From Paracoccus aerius (GTDB lineage: Bacteria > Pseudomonadota > Alphaproteobacteria > Rhodobacterales > Rhodobacteraceae), in the NCBI RefSeq assembly GCF_014656455.1, contig NZ_BNCL01000004.1:186001-250000 (forward strand): a stretch of 64,000 nt of DNA, in the 5' to 3' direction. Below the pieces are notes generated by a model that worked only from the letters and a program-made list of their open reading frames with translations, did no database searches and was not told the DNA's origin. Shown here in pieces: positions 53,102-62,061 of this stretch. A program made the position numbers and the translations under genes. How positions within the stretch are numbered: position 1 is the first letter of the stretch; each line of letters begins with the position of its first letter.

Positions 53102-53794
53102 TCAGGCGCGTTTGGGCATCAGTTGCTGGGCCGGCCCTGCCAGCAGCAGCCACAGCGAAGTGACCACAAGTCCCCAGTTGGCCCAACTGTCGGGGTGGAA
53201 GTCGACCCAGGCGGCGCGCGCGGCAAAGACGCACCACAGCACCGATACCGGCAGCGAGATCCCGCGCCAGCGTTCGGTGCGGACCGGGTGGATGAACTTG
53301 ATGGGCAGGAACATCGCGACCGTCAGGGCGACCACGATCAGCAGGATTACCGACCAATGCGGATCGGTCGCGAAGACCACCAGCACCACCATGTTCCAGC
53401 AGCCCGGAAAGCCCGAGAACGAGTTGTCCTTGGTCTTCATCCGCGTGTCCGCGAAATAGATCACGCTGCCATAGACGATCACGATGATCGCGAACCAGCC
53501 GGTCCAGCCCGACAAGAGCCCCGACTTGAACAGCGCATAGGCCGGGATGAAGACATAGGTCAGATAGTCGATGATCAGATCCATCAGCACGCCGTCATAG
53601 TTCGGCGAATGGATCTTCACGTCGTATCGCCGCGCCAGGGGGCCGTCGATGCCATCGACGACTAGGGCCACGACCAGCCACAGGAACATCAGGGACCATT
53701 TCCCCTCGACCGCGGCCAGCATGGCCAGCATCGAAAGAACGGCACCCGTGGCGGTCAGCAGGTGGACGGACAGGGCTTTGTGTTGCGTCTTCAT
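53102..53794 (-). CDS. pcs: Phosphatidylcholine synthase
   Basis: A 230-residue integral membrane enzyme that condenses CDP-diacylglycerol with choline. The CDP-alcohol phosphotransferase motif is present as DGIDGPLARRYDVKI followed by YDGVLMDLIIDYLTYVFIP, with the longer spacer typical of bacterial Pcs. Six to eight membrane segments follow. The ATG at 53794 (MKTQHKALS) is favoured over a longer frame. Pcs is a lineage marker in alphaproteobacteria, which commonly contain phosphatidylcholine. Confidence 0.93.
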   Translation of the reverse strand: MKTQHKALSVHLLTATGAVLSMLAMLAAVEGKWSLMFLWLVVALVVDGIDGPLARRYDVKIHSPNYDGVLMDLIIDYLTYVFIPAYALFKSGLLSGWTGWFAIIVIVYGSVIYFADTRMKTKDNSFSGFPGCWNMVVLVVFATDPHWSVILLIVVALTVAMFLPIKFIHPVRTERWRGISLPVSVLWCVFAARAAWVDFHPDSWANWGLVVTSLWLLLAGPAQQLMPKRA

Positions 53795-53842
53795 GGTCCG
53801 GTTCTGGCAGCTTGAGGGCAATCACGCAACCGTGCTTGGACG

Positions 53843-54568
53843 TCAGCGCAGGATCGGCGGGCCCTTGGGACGCGGCGGCGCGGCGGGTGCCTCGGGCGGG
53901 GAAAGGTCGAAGCGCAGGACCTGCGGGGGCAGCGCGGCATCGGTAAAGCTGACATCCACCCCGCCCGGCTGTTCTGGCAGAAAGGCCAGTGCCTCGGCCA
54001 GGGCCTTGGCGATGGCGGGCTGGTGGGCGGGATCGGCACCCGCGACCAGGACGACGTGGCCCTTGCCCGCGCCGGCAAGCGCGGCCCCCGCGATCAGCCC
54101 GCGCATGTCGCCCAGCCGTTCGGCCAGGGGCTGCGCCAGGGCCTCGACCGTGTCCGAGGCGGGCGCGGTCAGGCGCAGGCGGGCATCCGTCGCCTCGGGC
54201 GTGGCGGACAGGGCGCCGGTCAGCCAGTCCAGCATGGCCGCGTCCAGCAGCATTTCCGACGGCAGGCCCGGATTGACCAAGAGGCCCGCCCCCTCGGCCT
54301 TCAGCAGCCCCGCCAGCACCCGGCCGGGCATCGCCGCATAGGCCACCGGCCCCCCGAAAAAGCCTGCCAGCCGGTCCTCGGTATCGCAGGCAAGGGCGAC
54401 GGGGCCCCCTTCCAGCGGAAAGATGCGCAGTTCCACCTGATCGCCGGACGGTTCGGCCACAAGGGCCACGGCCAGTTCCGTGTCGGCCAGCCGCGACAGC
54501 ATCCGCGCGCGCTGCGGGGCGGCGGCATCGTGAAAGGGCACGGGGGCCAGGTCATCAAGCGCGGTCAT
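53843..54568 (-). CDS. SseB-family protein
   Basis: A 241-residue soluble protein beginning MTALDDLAPVPFHDAAAPQR. RMLSRLADTELAVALVAEP near the start and the LACDTEDRLAGFFGGPVAYA stretch fit the SseB N-terminal domain as found in Rhodobacteraceae. The C-terminal region ends in a Pro-rich tail. The role is unknown, despite the old link of the name to enhanced serine sensitivity. Confidence 0.7.
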   Translation of the reverse strand: MTALDDLAPVPFHDAAAPQRARMLSRLADTELAVALVAEPSGDQVELRIFPLEGGPVALACDTEDRLAGFFGGPVAYAAMPGRVLAGLLKAEGAGLLVNPGLPSEMLLDAAMLDWLTGALSATPEATDARLRLTAPASDTVEALAQPLAERLGDMRGLIAGAALAGAGKGHVVLVAGADPAHQPAIAKALAEALAFLPEQPGGVDVSFTDAALPPQVLRFDLSPPEAPAAPPRPKGPPILR

Positions 54569-54688
54569 GGCTGGGCTTCCTGCATGGGGGCATCAACCCT
54601 GCCGTAATGGCCCGGTGCCCCCCGGACAAGCCCAAGCTGACGCAAGCGTGATTCCGCCAAAGCCGTCAACCGGCACATATAGGATGCC

Positions 54689-55687
54689 ATGAACCGACGC
54701 ACCCTTCTGCTGACCGCCAGCCTGTCCCCGCTGCTTGCCGCGCCTGCATTGGCGCAAGCCAGCCTGACGCCGATCCTTGACGATGCGGCGCGGCTGGAAA
54801 ACCTGCGCGCCATCGCCGTCTGGTCGAACGGGTCCGAGATCGCGGCCCGCGGCTATGGCCGCTTCACGCCCGACAGCCCGACCAACATCAAGTCGGCCTC
54901 GAAGTCGATCGTCTCGGCCCTTGCCGGCATCGCGATCCAGCGGGGCGAGTTGGAGGGCCCTGGCCAGCCCATCGCGCCGATCCTGCGGGACGACCTGCCC
55001 GCCGATCCCGATCCGCGACTGGCAACCGTGACGCTGGGCAATCTTCTGTCCATGCAGGCGGGGCTGGAGCGGCAGTCGGGTGCAAATTACGGCGCCTGGG
55101 TCAGCAGCCGCAACTGGGTCCGCGCCGCCCTTGCGGCGCCCTTCACGCAGAACCCCGGCGGGCGGATGCAGTATTCGACCGCCTCGACGCATCTGGTGTC
55201 CGCCATCCTGACGCGGGTGACGGGGCGATCCACGCTGGATCTGGCACGGGACTGGCTGGACCCGGTGCCGGGCTTTCGGATCACCGACTGGGAACGCGAT
55301 CCGCAGGGCATCTATCTGGGAGGCAACCAGATGGCGATGAGCACGCGGTCCCTGCTGGCCTTTGGTGCGATGTATGCCCAAGGCGGGCGCGCGGGCGGAC
55401 AGCAGGTCGTGCCGGAAGCCTGGGTCGAGGAAAGCTGGCAGTCGCGCACCTCGTCGATCTTCAGCGGCCAGGGCTATGGCTATGGCTGGTTCATCGGCCA
55501 GGCAAGCGGGCGCCCGGTGCGCTATGGCTGGGGCTATGGCGGGCAGATGATCTATGTCTTCCCGGCCTCGCGCGGGCGGCCCGCGGCGGCCATTGCCATG
55601 ACCTCGGATCCCGACCAGCCGTCGGCGCGCACGGGATACCGGAACGACCTGCACGTGCTGGCCGACCGGATCGTCCAGACGCTGTAG
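54689..55687 (+). CDS. Exported serine hydrolase (beta-lactamase class C-like fold)
   Basis: A 332-residue exported protein; MNRRTLLLTASLSPLLAAPA with ALAQ is a signal peptide. The SxxK motif is SASK in TNIKSASKSIVSAL, the second motif is YST in MQYSTASTHL, and the third lies in GWGYGGQ near the C-terminus. These fit the AmpC/esterase-EstB serine hydrolase family, whose members include esterases, DD-peptidases and others; a resistance role is not implied. Stands alone, 120 bases from the divergent SseB-like gene. Confidence 0.85.
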   Translation: MNRRTLLLTASLSPLLAAPALAQASLTPILDDAARLENLRAIAVWSNGSEIAARGYGRFTPDSPTNIKSASKSIVSALAGIAIQRGELEGPGQPIAPILRDDLPADPDPRLATVTLGNLLSMQAGLERQSGANYGAWVSSRNWVRAALAAPFTQNPGGRMQYSTASTHLVSAILTRVTGRSTLDLARDWLDPVPGFRITDWERDPQGIYLGGNQMAMSTRSLLAFGAMYAQGGRAGGQQVVPEAWVEESWQSRTSSIFSGQGYGYGWFIGQASGRPVRYGWGYGGQMIYVFPASRGRPAAAIAMTSDPDQPSARTGYRNDLHVLADRIVQTL

Positions 55688-55720
55688 TGTGCGTGCTGGC
55701 ACGCACCGCACCCGCAGCCG

Positions 55721-56170
55721 TTAGTCGATGAAATCGCCCGCCTGGAAATTGCCCAGGTTGCCCAGAAGCTGCCCGATCAAGGAAATCTCGGTCACGCTGC
55801 CCTCGGTCACGCGGCGCGACAGGGTGACGACGCGGCCCCGTTCCAGCCCGAAGCGTTCGACATTGGTGACGACGCCATTGGGGGAAAAGGACACGGCCAC
55901 GACCTCGCGGTTGATCTCGCGCGGCTCGAGCGCGCCGAAATGGCGCCAGCGGGATCCCACGTAATACCAGCCCGACCCCGTCAGCAGCCCCTGCGCCGAC
56001 GGGCGGCCGATCAGGCCCTGCAATTCGTCCACGGTGGTCTGGCCCACGACGACCTGGGACAGATCCTCGGGCGCGGGGATGAAGCCGTGGTTGCGATACA
56101 CCGGCGCGCAGGCGGAAAGGCCAAGAACGGCCACGAAAGCCAGGACCACTAGATGCCGGATGGCTGTCAT
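55721..56170 (-). CDS. bamE: Outer-membrane assembly lipoprotein BamE
   Basis: A 149-residue lipoprotein. The signal ends in a lipobox (VLGLSAC), and the SmpA/OmlA domain shows VVVGQTTVDELQGLIGRPSA with GSGWYYVGSRW. BamE is part of the BAM complex that inserts outer-membrane beta-barrels. The ATG at 56170 has AAGGAAAG upstream; six extra codons to 56188 are possible but less likely. Convergent with the serine hydrolase gene. Confidence 0.9.
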   Translation of the reverse strand: MTAIRHLVVLAFVAVLGLSACAPVYRNHGFIPAPEDLSQVVVGQTTVDELQGLIGRPSAQGLLTGSGWYYVGSRWRHFGALEPREINREVVAVSFSPNGVVTNVERFGLERGRVVTLSRRVTEGSVTEISLIGQLLGNLGNFQAGDFID

Positions 56171-56317
56171 TCCGTCTTTCCTTTGCAAAGGCGCTGTTGA
56201 CGCGGCCCGCCCGGCTTAGCAAACTCGGGGACCGCGCTCAAGAATGACAATCCTGTCGGGGATTTGGCGCCGCCCCTTGGCACGCCGCCCCGATCGCCAA
56301 AAAGACAAAGGCCCGCC

Positions 56318-56848
56318 ATGACCGCCCCTGCGAACCAGCCCGAACGCCTGCGCGTGGCGCATCTGAACCCGCGCGCGCCGACAAGCTTTTCCTTGACGCC
56401 CGACGCCGACCGCTGCGCTGCCATCGCCGCCGAGCTGGGCATCCCCGCCCTGTCGCGCCTGACCTTTGCCGGAGAGATTCGGGCCGAGGGCGGCGAAGCC
56501 TGGGCCCTGACCGGCCGACTGCGCGCCCGCGTGACCCAGCCCTGCGTCGTGACGCTGAAGCCCGTGAAGACCGACCTGGACGAGCAGGTCGAGCGTCACT
56601 ATTCCCCCCATGTCACCGCGCCCGAGGGCGACGAGATCAAGATGCCCGACGACACGCTGGAACCCCTGGGCCAGTTCATCGACCTGGGCGCCGTGATGAT
56701 CGAGGAACTGGCCCTGGCCCTGCCCGACTATCCCCGCGCCGACGGGGCCGAGCTTGCCGCCCCTCCGGCCGACGACGCCCCCGACACCCGCCGCCCCTTC
56801 GCGGGCCTGGACAAGCTGCTGGGCAGCCGCGACGCGGACAAGGGGTGA
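56318..56848 (+). CDS. YceD-family (DUF177) protein
   Basis: A 176-residue acidic protein of the DUF177/YceD family. It carries [40 protein letters not shown] and the conserved C-terminal region [20 protein letters not shown] with [11 protein letters not shown]. YceD-family genes commonly sit upstream of rpmF and have been linked to 23S rRNA accumulation; the same order is seen here. The following 233 bases to rpmF contain no supported gene and probably the promoter of rpmF-plsX-fabH. Confidence 0.88.
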   Translation: MTAPANQPERLRVAHLNPRAPTSFSLTPDADRCAAIAAELGIPALSRLTFAGEIRAEGGEAWALTGRLRARVTQPCVVTLKPVKTDLDEQVERHYSPHVTAPEGDEIKMPDDTLEPLGQFIDLGAVMIEELALALPDYPRADGAELAAPPADDAPDTRRPFAGLDKLLGSRDADKG

Positions 56849-57081
56849 TTCCCGGCAGGCCGTTGCCCGGGGGCCACATCGCAGCGGAAACCGGGCGCGA
56901 TTGCCGCATGGCCCTGGCGCAAGCGGGCGGTTCCGGCGCAATAACCCCTGCCTGCCCTGTTGCAAGGGGTTGCGGGCGGGGCCGTCATGGCGTATCTGCG
57001 CGGTTCATTTACGAATTCAATCCCCAAAGGGTGCGCAAGGACGCCTGCGCGTTGCACCCCCTACAAACCCGAGGTTGTGAC

Positions 57082-57288
57082 ATGGCTGTCCCTCAGAATC
57101 GCGTTACCCGGTCCCGCCGGAACATGCGCCGCGCCCACGATGCCCTGGTCGCCGGCAACCCCAACGAATGCTCGAACTGCGGCGAGCTGAAGCGCCCGCA
57201 CCACGTCTGCCCGTCCTGCGGCCATTACGCTGACCGCGAAGTCGTGGCCCAGGCCAACGAGATCGACCTGGACGACGACGCGGCCTGA
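57082..57288 (+). CDS. rpmF: 50S ribosomal protein L32
   Basis: A 68-residue basic protein beginning [20 protein letters not shown], the invariant L32 opening. The zinc ribbon is of the four-cysteine-type pattern, with Cys pairs in [19 protein letters not shown]. The order rpmF-plsX-fabH is widespread in bacteria and couples ribosome and fatty-acid synthesis genes. Confidence 0.98.
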   Translation: MAVPQNRVTRSRRNMRRAHDALVAGNPNECSNCGELKRPHHVCPSCGHYADREVVAQANEIDLDDDAA

Positions 57289-57310
57289 TCGGGCTTGGCA
57301 TCCGCGCCAG

Positions 57311-58417
57311 ATGACCGACCTTGACGTGACCCAGACTGCCACGCCCGCCCCCGGCCCCGGGGGCAGCGTGGTCATATCGGTCGATGCGATGGGCGGCGAT
57401 CGCGGTCCTGCGGCAGTTGTCGCTGGCATGGCCGAAAGCGCGGATAAAAATCCGGACATCCGGTTCATCGTGCATGGCGACGAAGCCCAGCTTCGCCGCC
57501 TTGTCGCACGTCGGAAATCGCTTGCCGGGCGCTGCGACATCCGCCACGCCGAGGGCGTCGTCACGATGGACGACAAGCCCAGCCAGATCGTGCGCAAGGG
57601 CGACGGCACTTCGATGTGGTCGGCCATCGAATCGGTCAAGACCGGCGAGGCCGGGGCCGCCGTCAGTTGCGGAAACACCGGCGCGCTGATGGCGCTGTCG
57701 ATGCTGCGCCTGCGCAAGCTGCCGGGGGTCAACCGCCCCGCCATCGCCTGCCTCTGGCCCTCGGTGAACCCGCAGGGCTTCAACATCATGCTGGACGTGG
57801 GCGCCGATATCCGCGCCGACGCGCATGACCTTCTGCAATATGCGCTGATGGGCGCCTCCTATGCCCGCAACGGGCTTGGCCTTTCGGAACCACGGGTCGG
57901 CCTGCTGAACGTGGGCACCGAGGAACACAAGGGCCGGGCCGAGCTGAAGCAGGCGCAGGACATGATCGTCGCCGCGGCCGAGACGGGCAAGTTCCGCTAT
58001 GTGGGCTTTGTCGAAGGCGGTGACCTTCCCTCGGCGCGCGTGGATGTGATCGTCACCGACGGCTTCACCGGCAACATCGCCTTGAAGACCGGCGAAGGCA
58101 CGGCCAAGTTGGTCGGCACGCTTCTGAAGGACGCCTTCGCGAATTCCATCATGTCCAAGTTTGCCGCCGTGCTGGCGATGACCTCGCTCAAGCGCCTGCA
58201 AAAGCGCATCGACCCGCGTCGTGTGAACGGCGGGATCTTCCTGGGCCTGAACGGCACCGTGGTCAAATCGCACGGCTCGGCCGATGCGATGGGCGTGTCG
58301 GCGGCGATCAAGCTGGCCTTCACGCTGGCCCAATCGGGCTTTCAGGACCGGCTGGCCGCGCGCGTCGCGCAGGCCGCTGTCACCGCTGCCCCCGGCACCG
58401 AGGCTGCATCACAATGA
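57311..58417 (+). CDS. plsX: Phosphate acyltransferase PlsX
   Basis: A 368-residue enzyme that makes acyl-phosphate from acyl-ACP for phospholipid synthesis. Conserved features are ISVDAMGGDRGPAAVVAGM at the start, VSCGNTGALMALSMLRLRKL, IALKTGEGTAKLV and GGIFLGLNGTVVKSHGSADA. A 20-residue Pro/Gly-rich lead precedes the family start (VVISVDAMGG). The stop overlaps the fabH start by four bases. Confidence 0.97.
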   Translation: MTDLDVTQTATPAPGPGGSVVISVDAMGGDRGPAAVVAGMAESADKNPDIRFIVHGDEAQLRRLVARRKSLAGRCDIRHAEGVVTMDDKPSQIVRKGDGTSMWSAIESVKTGEAGAAVSCGNTGALMALSMLRLRKLPGVNRPAIACLWPSVNPQGFNIMLDVGADIRADAHDLLQYALMGASYARNGLGLSEPRVGLLNVGTEEHKGRAELKQAQDMIVAAAETGKFRYVGFVEGGDLPSARVDVIVTDGFTGNIALKTGEGTAKLVGTLLKDAFANSIMSKFAAVLAMTSLKRLQKRIDPRRVNGGIFLGLNGTVVKSHGSADAMGVSAAIKLAFTLAQSGFQDRLAARVAQAAVTAAPGTEAASQ

Positions 58418-59388
58418 CCCTGCGATCCGTCGTCCGCGGCACCGGCCACTATCTGCCCGACCGGGTGGTCCCGAACAGCTGGTTCGCGGAACGTCTGGAC
58501 ACCAGCGACGAATGGATCCGCACCCGCACCGGAATCGAACGCCGCCATTTCGCGGCCGAAGGCCAGGCCACCAGCGACATGGGCCTGCGCGCGGCCCGCG
58601 CGGCCCTGGACAAGGCCGGCCTCACGCCCGACGACATCGACGGGATCGTGCTGGCGACCTCGACCCCCGACCATACCTTCCCGGCCTCGGCCACGATGAT
58701 CCAGTACGGGCTGGGGATGACCCACGGCTTTGCCTATGACGTCCAGGCAGTCTGCGCCGGCTTTGTCTTCGCGCTTGCCAATGCCGACGCCATGATCCGC
58801 GGCGGCCTGGCGAAACGCGTGCTGGTGATCGGGTCGGAAACCTTCTCGCGCATCCTGGACTGGACCGACCGCGGCACCTGCGTCCTGTTCGGCGACGGCG
58901 CCGGCGCCCTGATCCTCGAGGCGCAGGAAGGGGCAGGCAGTTCTAACGACCGCGGCATCCTTTCCGCCGACCTGAACAGCGACGGCCAGTATCGCGAACT
59001 GCTTTACGTCGATGGCGGCGTGTCCACCACGGGCACGGCAGGCCAGTTGCGGATGCAGGGCAACCTGGTCTTCCGCCACGCGGTCGAGAAGCTGGCAAAG
59101 ACGGCCCATATCGCGCTGGACAAGGCGGGGCTGACCGCAGGCGAGGTGGATTGGCTGGTCCCCCACCAGGCCAATGCGCGGATCATCACGGCGACGGCGC
59201 AGAAGATGGGCCTGCCGATGGACAAGGTGGTCCTGACGGTGGCCGACCACGGCAACACCTCGGCCGCGTCGATCCCGCTCGCGCTGTCTGTTGCCGATGG
59301 CGAGGGTCGCTTTGCCCCCGGTGACGTGATCGTGACCGAAGCGATTGGCGGCGGCCTCAGCTGGGGTTCCGTCGTCCTTCGCTGGTAG
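58414..59388 (+). CDS. fabH: Beta-ketoacyl-ACP synthase III FabH
   Basis: A 324-residue condensing enzyme starting fatty-acid elongation from acetyl-CoA and malonyl-ACP. The catalytic triad is intact: Cys114 in DVQAVCAGFVFAL, His in WLVPHQANARI and Asn in DHGNTSAASIPLAL. IRTRTGIERRHFA near the start is typical. It is translationally coupled to plsX. Confidence 0.98.
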   Translation: MTLRSVVRGTGHYLPDRVVPNSWFAERLDTSDEWIRTRTGIERRHFAAEGQATSDMGLRAARAALDKAGLTPDDIDGIVLATSTPDHTFPASATMIQYGLGMTHGFAYDVQAVCAGFVFALANADAMIRGGLAKRVLVIGSETFSRILDWTDRGTCVLFGDGAGALILEAQEGAGSSNDRGILSADLNSDGQYRELLYVDGGVSTTGTAGQLRMQGNLVFRHAVEKLAKTAHIALDKAGLTAGEVDWLVPHQANARIITATAQKMGLPMDKVVLTVADHGNTSAASIPLALSVADGEGRFAPGDVIVTEAIGGGLSWGSVVLRW

Positions 59389-59392
59389 GACG

Positions 59393-59671
59393 CTATTTCA
59401 ACTGCGAATCCTTGCTGCCGCGCCGGTTGATGCCGCCCGCGGGGCGGAAGCTGCGGTCGCGCCCCGATTGGCATTCGACGCAAAGCTGGACCCCAGGGAT
59501 GGCGCGGCGACGCGCCTCGGGGATCGGCTCGTCGCAATCCGTGCAATGGCTGGCGCTGTCCGCCGCGGCCGTTCCGCGCGCCGCGCGCATTCTGGCACGG
59601 GCCACGGCCTCGGCCGTGCTGATCTCGATCTGGTCGTTCACCGCGTCGTCGCGGGCCCATCCTCCGGCCAT
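59393..59671 (-). CDS. DksA/TraR-family C4 zinc-finger protein (YbiI-like)
   Basis: A 92-residue protein. After a helical N-terminus (AEAVARARMRAARGTAAADS) it carries a Cys4 zinc finger of the DksA type: CTDCDEPIPEARRRAIPGVQ, then LCVECQ. It lacks the long coiled coil of true DksA, so it resembles the small YbiI/TraR proteins that may act at RNA polymerase. Convergent with fabH with a four-base gap. The 189 bases to ihfA upstream hold both promoters. Confidence 0.85.
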   Translation of the reverse strand: MAGGWARDDAVNDQIEISTAEAVARARMRAARGTAAADSASHCTDCDEPIPEARRRAIPGVQLCVECQSGRDRSFRPAGGINRRGSKDSQLK

Positions 59672-59860
59672 CGTCTCGCTCCTTGCTGCCCTGAAAAGAT
59701 AGGATCGCGGCCCGCCGATGCAATGCAGGGACCGCCGCCGGGGGCGCCTGGCCGCTGGTCCGCGGCCGATCAGGCGGTTTTTGTCGGAACGAAAGACCGC
59801 GCTTCTCGTTGACAGGCGGAAGAAATCCAACCATCCTTGTGAAATCAAAGGGGAAAAGTC

Positions 59861-60163
59861 ATGAGTGACAAGACGCTGACTCGGATGGATCTCGCAGAGG
59901 CCGTCTTTCGGGACGTCGGCCTGTCACGACACGAGTCTGCCCAGCTTGTCGAATCGGTCCTCGAACATATCTCGAACGCGCTTGTCAGGGGCGAACAGGT
60001 CAAGATCTCGTCCTTCGGCACCTTCAGCCTGCGCGACAAGAACGAACGCATCGGCCGCAACCCCAAGACGGGCGAGGAAGTGCCGATCACGCCCCGGCGC
60101 GTCCTGTCGTTCCGCCCCTCGCACCTGATGAAGGACCGCGTGGCGGCCGGGAACAAGGGATAG
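59861..60163 (+). CDS. ihfA: Integration host factor subunit alpha
   Basis: A 100-residue DNA-bending protein. [20 protein letters not shown] forms the helical part, and the arm contains [20 protein letters not shown], with the intercalating proline in the [14 protein letters not shown] segment. The alpha assignment follows from the gene order and the [15 protein letters not shown] opening. It is followed by a MerR gene in the same orientation, as in many alphaproteobacteria. Confidence 0.95.
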   Translation: MSDKTLTRMDLAEAVFRDVGLSRHESAQLVESVLEHISNALVRGEQVKISSFGTFSLRDKNERIGRNPKTGEEVPITPRRVLSFRPSHLMKDRVAAGNKG

Positions 60164-60178
60164 GGACCTTCGGGCTGA

Positions 60179-60727
60179 ATGACAAAAGGCGCAGACGCAT
60201 TCCGGTCGATCGGCGAAGTTGCAAGGCTTCTGGGCGTCGCACCCCATGTGCTGCGCTATTGGGAAACCCAGTTTCCCCTGCTGCGGCCGATGAAGCGGCC
60301 CGACGGCAGGCGCTATTACCGCCCCGATGACGTGCGGCTGGCAGCGGGCCTTTGCACCGTTCTGCGGGACGAAGGCCTGACCATCCGGGGGGCGAAGAAG
60401 CTTCTGGCCCGCGACCGGGGTGCCGCCGTCCGCGAACGCGGGCTTGCCCGGCTCGAGGGCTTGGCCGAAGATGACATGGCGCCCCTGCCCGATCCCGAAA
60501 TCTTCGAGGGTTTGGACGACGAGCCCGAGGCAATCGAGCCGCCGCATGGTCCCCGCGCCCGCCATCGCCGCCGCCGTTCCACCGCCGGCAGGTCACCGCA
60601 GAACTGGCTGGCCGAGGTGGCTTTGCTGCGGGCGCGGCTGCACGACCTTCATCCGTCGCAGGTGGCGGGACCCCATCATCGGGCCAGCCTGTCGCGGCTC
60701 CGCGACGCCCTTGCACGGATTTGCTGA
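60179..60727 (+). CDS. MerR-family transcriptional regulator
   Basis: A 182-residue protein with an N-terminal MerR winged helix (FRSIGEVARLLGVAPHVLRY, then WETQFPLLRPMKRPDGRRYY). The middle is acidic (EIFEGLDDEPEAIEPPHG), then an Arg-rich patch and a C-terminal helix. Ligand not known: no metal-binding Cys residues are seen after the DNA-binding domain. Conserved neighbour of ihfA. Confidence 0.88.
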   Translation: MTKGADAFRSIGEVARLLGVAPHVLRYWETQFPLLRPMKRPDGRRYYRPDDVRLAAGLCTVLRDEGLTIRGAKKLLARDRGAAVRERGLARLEGLAEDDMAPLPDPEIFEGLDDEPEAIEPPHGPRARHRRRRSTAGRSPQNWLAEVALLRARLHDLHPSQVAGPHHRASLSRLRDALARIC

Positions 60728-60806
60728 CAGCAACGGTTGTAAAGGCGAAGATTTCCGCTTGCCGGCCCTTGTGCAGGGGCTTCGGATCGCTCTATACGGT
60801 GCGCGT

Positions 60807-60884
60807 CGGGCCGTGGCGCAGTCTGGTTAGCGCGTCCGTCTGGGGGGCGGAAGGCCGCGAGTTCGAATCTCGCCGGCCCGACCA
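60807..60884 (+). tRNA. tRNA-Pro (anticodon GGG)
   Basis: A complete cloverleaf: acceptor stem CGGGCCG pairs with CGGCCCG, followed by discriminator A and an encoded CCA. The anticodon stem TCCGT/GCGGA encloses loop CTGGGGG with anticodon GGG; the T-loop is GTTCGAATC. It recognises CCC and CCU codons. The gene is intact, with no sign of an integrated element in the flank. Confidence 0.95.
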
Positions 60885-60889
60885 TTTCG

Positions 60890-60923
60890 AAAACGCCCAT
60901 CCCTTTGCGGGGGTGGGCGTTTT
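60890..60923 (+). terminator. Rho-independent terminator after tRNA-Pro
   Basis: AAAACGCCCA and TGGGCGTTTT form a 10-base stem that continues with CCC/GGG, with a short loop; the stem ends in TTTT. It starts six bases after the tRNA CCA. Confidence 0.9.
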
Positions 60924-60941
60924 CGCATGAAAGGAACCTGC

Positions 60942-62009
60942 ATGAACGGCGTTCTTCCCGACAGCGACATCCGCAGCCTGATCCAGTCCGACAGGATCAC
61001 GGCGGAGCCGGACATCACCCCGGACCAGATCCAGCCGGCCTCGCTGGACCTTCGGCTGGGCAGCGTTGCCTATCGCCTGCGCGCCAGCTTCCTGGCAGGG
61101 CGCGGACAGCGCGTGATGGACCGGCTTCCCGACCTGCAGATGCACCAGATGGACCTGACGAACGGGGCGGTTCTGGAACGCGGCTGCGTTTATCTTGTCC
61201 CGTTGATGGAGCGTTTGCGCCTGCCCGCAGGCCTGACGGCCGTGGCGAATGCCAAGTCCTCGACCGGACGGCTGGATCTGCTGACGCGGCTGGTGGCCGA
61301 TGGCGGCACCGAATTCGACCGGCTGCCCGAAGGCTATGACGGCCCGCTTTATGCCGAAATCTGCCCGCGCAGCTTTTCGGTCCTGGTGCGTCCGGGGATG
61401 CGCCTTAACCAGCTTCGGCTGCGGCGGGGTCAGGCGGTCCTGTCGGATGCCGAACTGCGCGACCTGAACGACCGCGAACCGCTGGTGGCCGGTCCGGCGC
61501 TGATCGACAGCGGCCTGGGCTTTTCGGTCGACCTGAGGCCCGCCGGCGGCGATCTGGTCGGTTACCGCGCCCGCCCCCACAGCGGGGTGATCGACCTTGA
61601 CCGGATCGGCGCCTATGACAGCCGCGACTTCTGGGACGAACTGCACACGACCGAGGGTCGGCTGATCCTGGATCCCGGCGCCTTCTATATCCTCGTCAGC
61701 CGCGAATCGGTGGCCATCCCGGCAGATTACGCGGCCGAGATGGCCCCCTATCTGGCGATGGTGGGTGAATTTCGCGTCCATTACGCGGGCTTCTTCGACC
61801 CCGGCTTCGGCATCGGCGACGCGGGCACCGGCGCCCGCGGCGTGCTAGAGGTGCGATGCCACGAAGCGCCCTTTGTCCTTGAACATGGGCAGGTCGTGGG
61901 CCGGCTGGTCTATGAACGGATGGCGGGGCGCCCGGATCGGCTCTACGGCGCGGGGATCAAGTCGAACTACCAGGGGCAGGGCCTGAAGCTCGCCAAGCAG
62001 TTCCGCTAG
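60942..62009 (+). CDS. dcd: dCTP deaminase, double-length alphaproteobacterial form
   Basis: A 355-residue protein, about twice E. coli Dcd (193). The N-terminal half has PDSDIRSLI and IQPASLDLRLGSVAYRLRAS with ANAKSSTGRLDLLTRLVADG; the second half has SGVIDLDRIGAYDSRDFWDE and a second beta-barrel-like copy ending MAGRPDRLYGAGIKSNYQGQ. The DCD family includes such tandem forms. The role is deamination of dCTP to dUTP for thymidylate supply. Start ATG 60942 after AAAGGAA; the upstream ATG at 60927 is less likely. Confidence 0.85.
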   Translation: MNGVLPDSDIRSLIQSDRITAEPDITPDQIQPASLDLRLGSVAYRLRASFLAGRGQRVMDRLPDLQMHQMDLTNGAVLERGCVYLVPLMERLRLPAGLTAVANAKSSTGRLDLLTRLVADGGTEFDRLPEGYDGPLYAEICPRSFSVLVRPGMRLNQLRLRRGQAVLSDAELRDLNDREPLVAGPALIDSGLGFSVDLRPAGGDLVGYRARPHSGVIDLDRIGAYDSRDFWDELHTTEGRLILDPGAFYILVSRESVAIPADYAAEMAPYLAMVGEFRVHYAGFFDPGFGIGDAGTGARGVLEVRCHEAPFVLEHGQVVGRLVYERMAGRPDRLYGAGIKSNYQGQGLKLAKQFR

Positions 62010-62034
62010 TCCCTTTCACCTTAGCGCAAATATC

Positions 62035-62060
62035 CCGGGGGATCGGAGGCTGGCCCCCGG
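62035..62060. terminator. Hairpin between convergent dcd and the RNA methyltransferase gene
   Basis: CCGGGGG and CCCCCGG (7-base stem, 12-base loop) sit between the two convergent stop codons. Lacks a T-run; it probably acts as a shared 3' boundary. Confidence 0.55.
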
Positions 62061-62061
62061 C

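Noticed and set aside
54689..55687. A beta-lactamase resistance gene
   Set aside because: The SxxK and related motifs place it in the broad class C-like serine hydrolase fold, which has many esterases; the third motif is not the KTG expected of AmpC-type lactamases.
60807..60930. tRNA-Pro as an attachment site for an integrated element
   Set aside because: The tRNA is complete, is followed at once by its own terminator and a housekeeping dcd gene, and no integrase or repeated tRNA 3' end is present.
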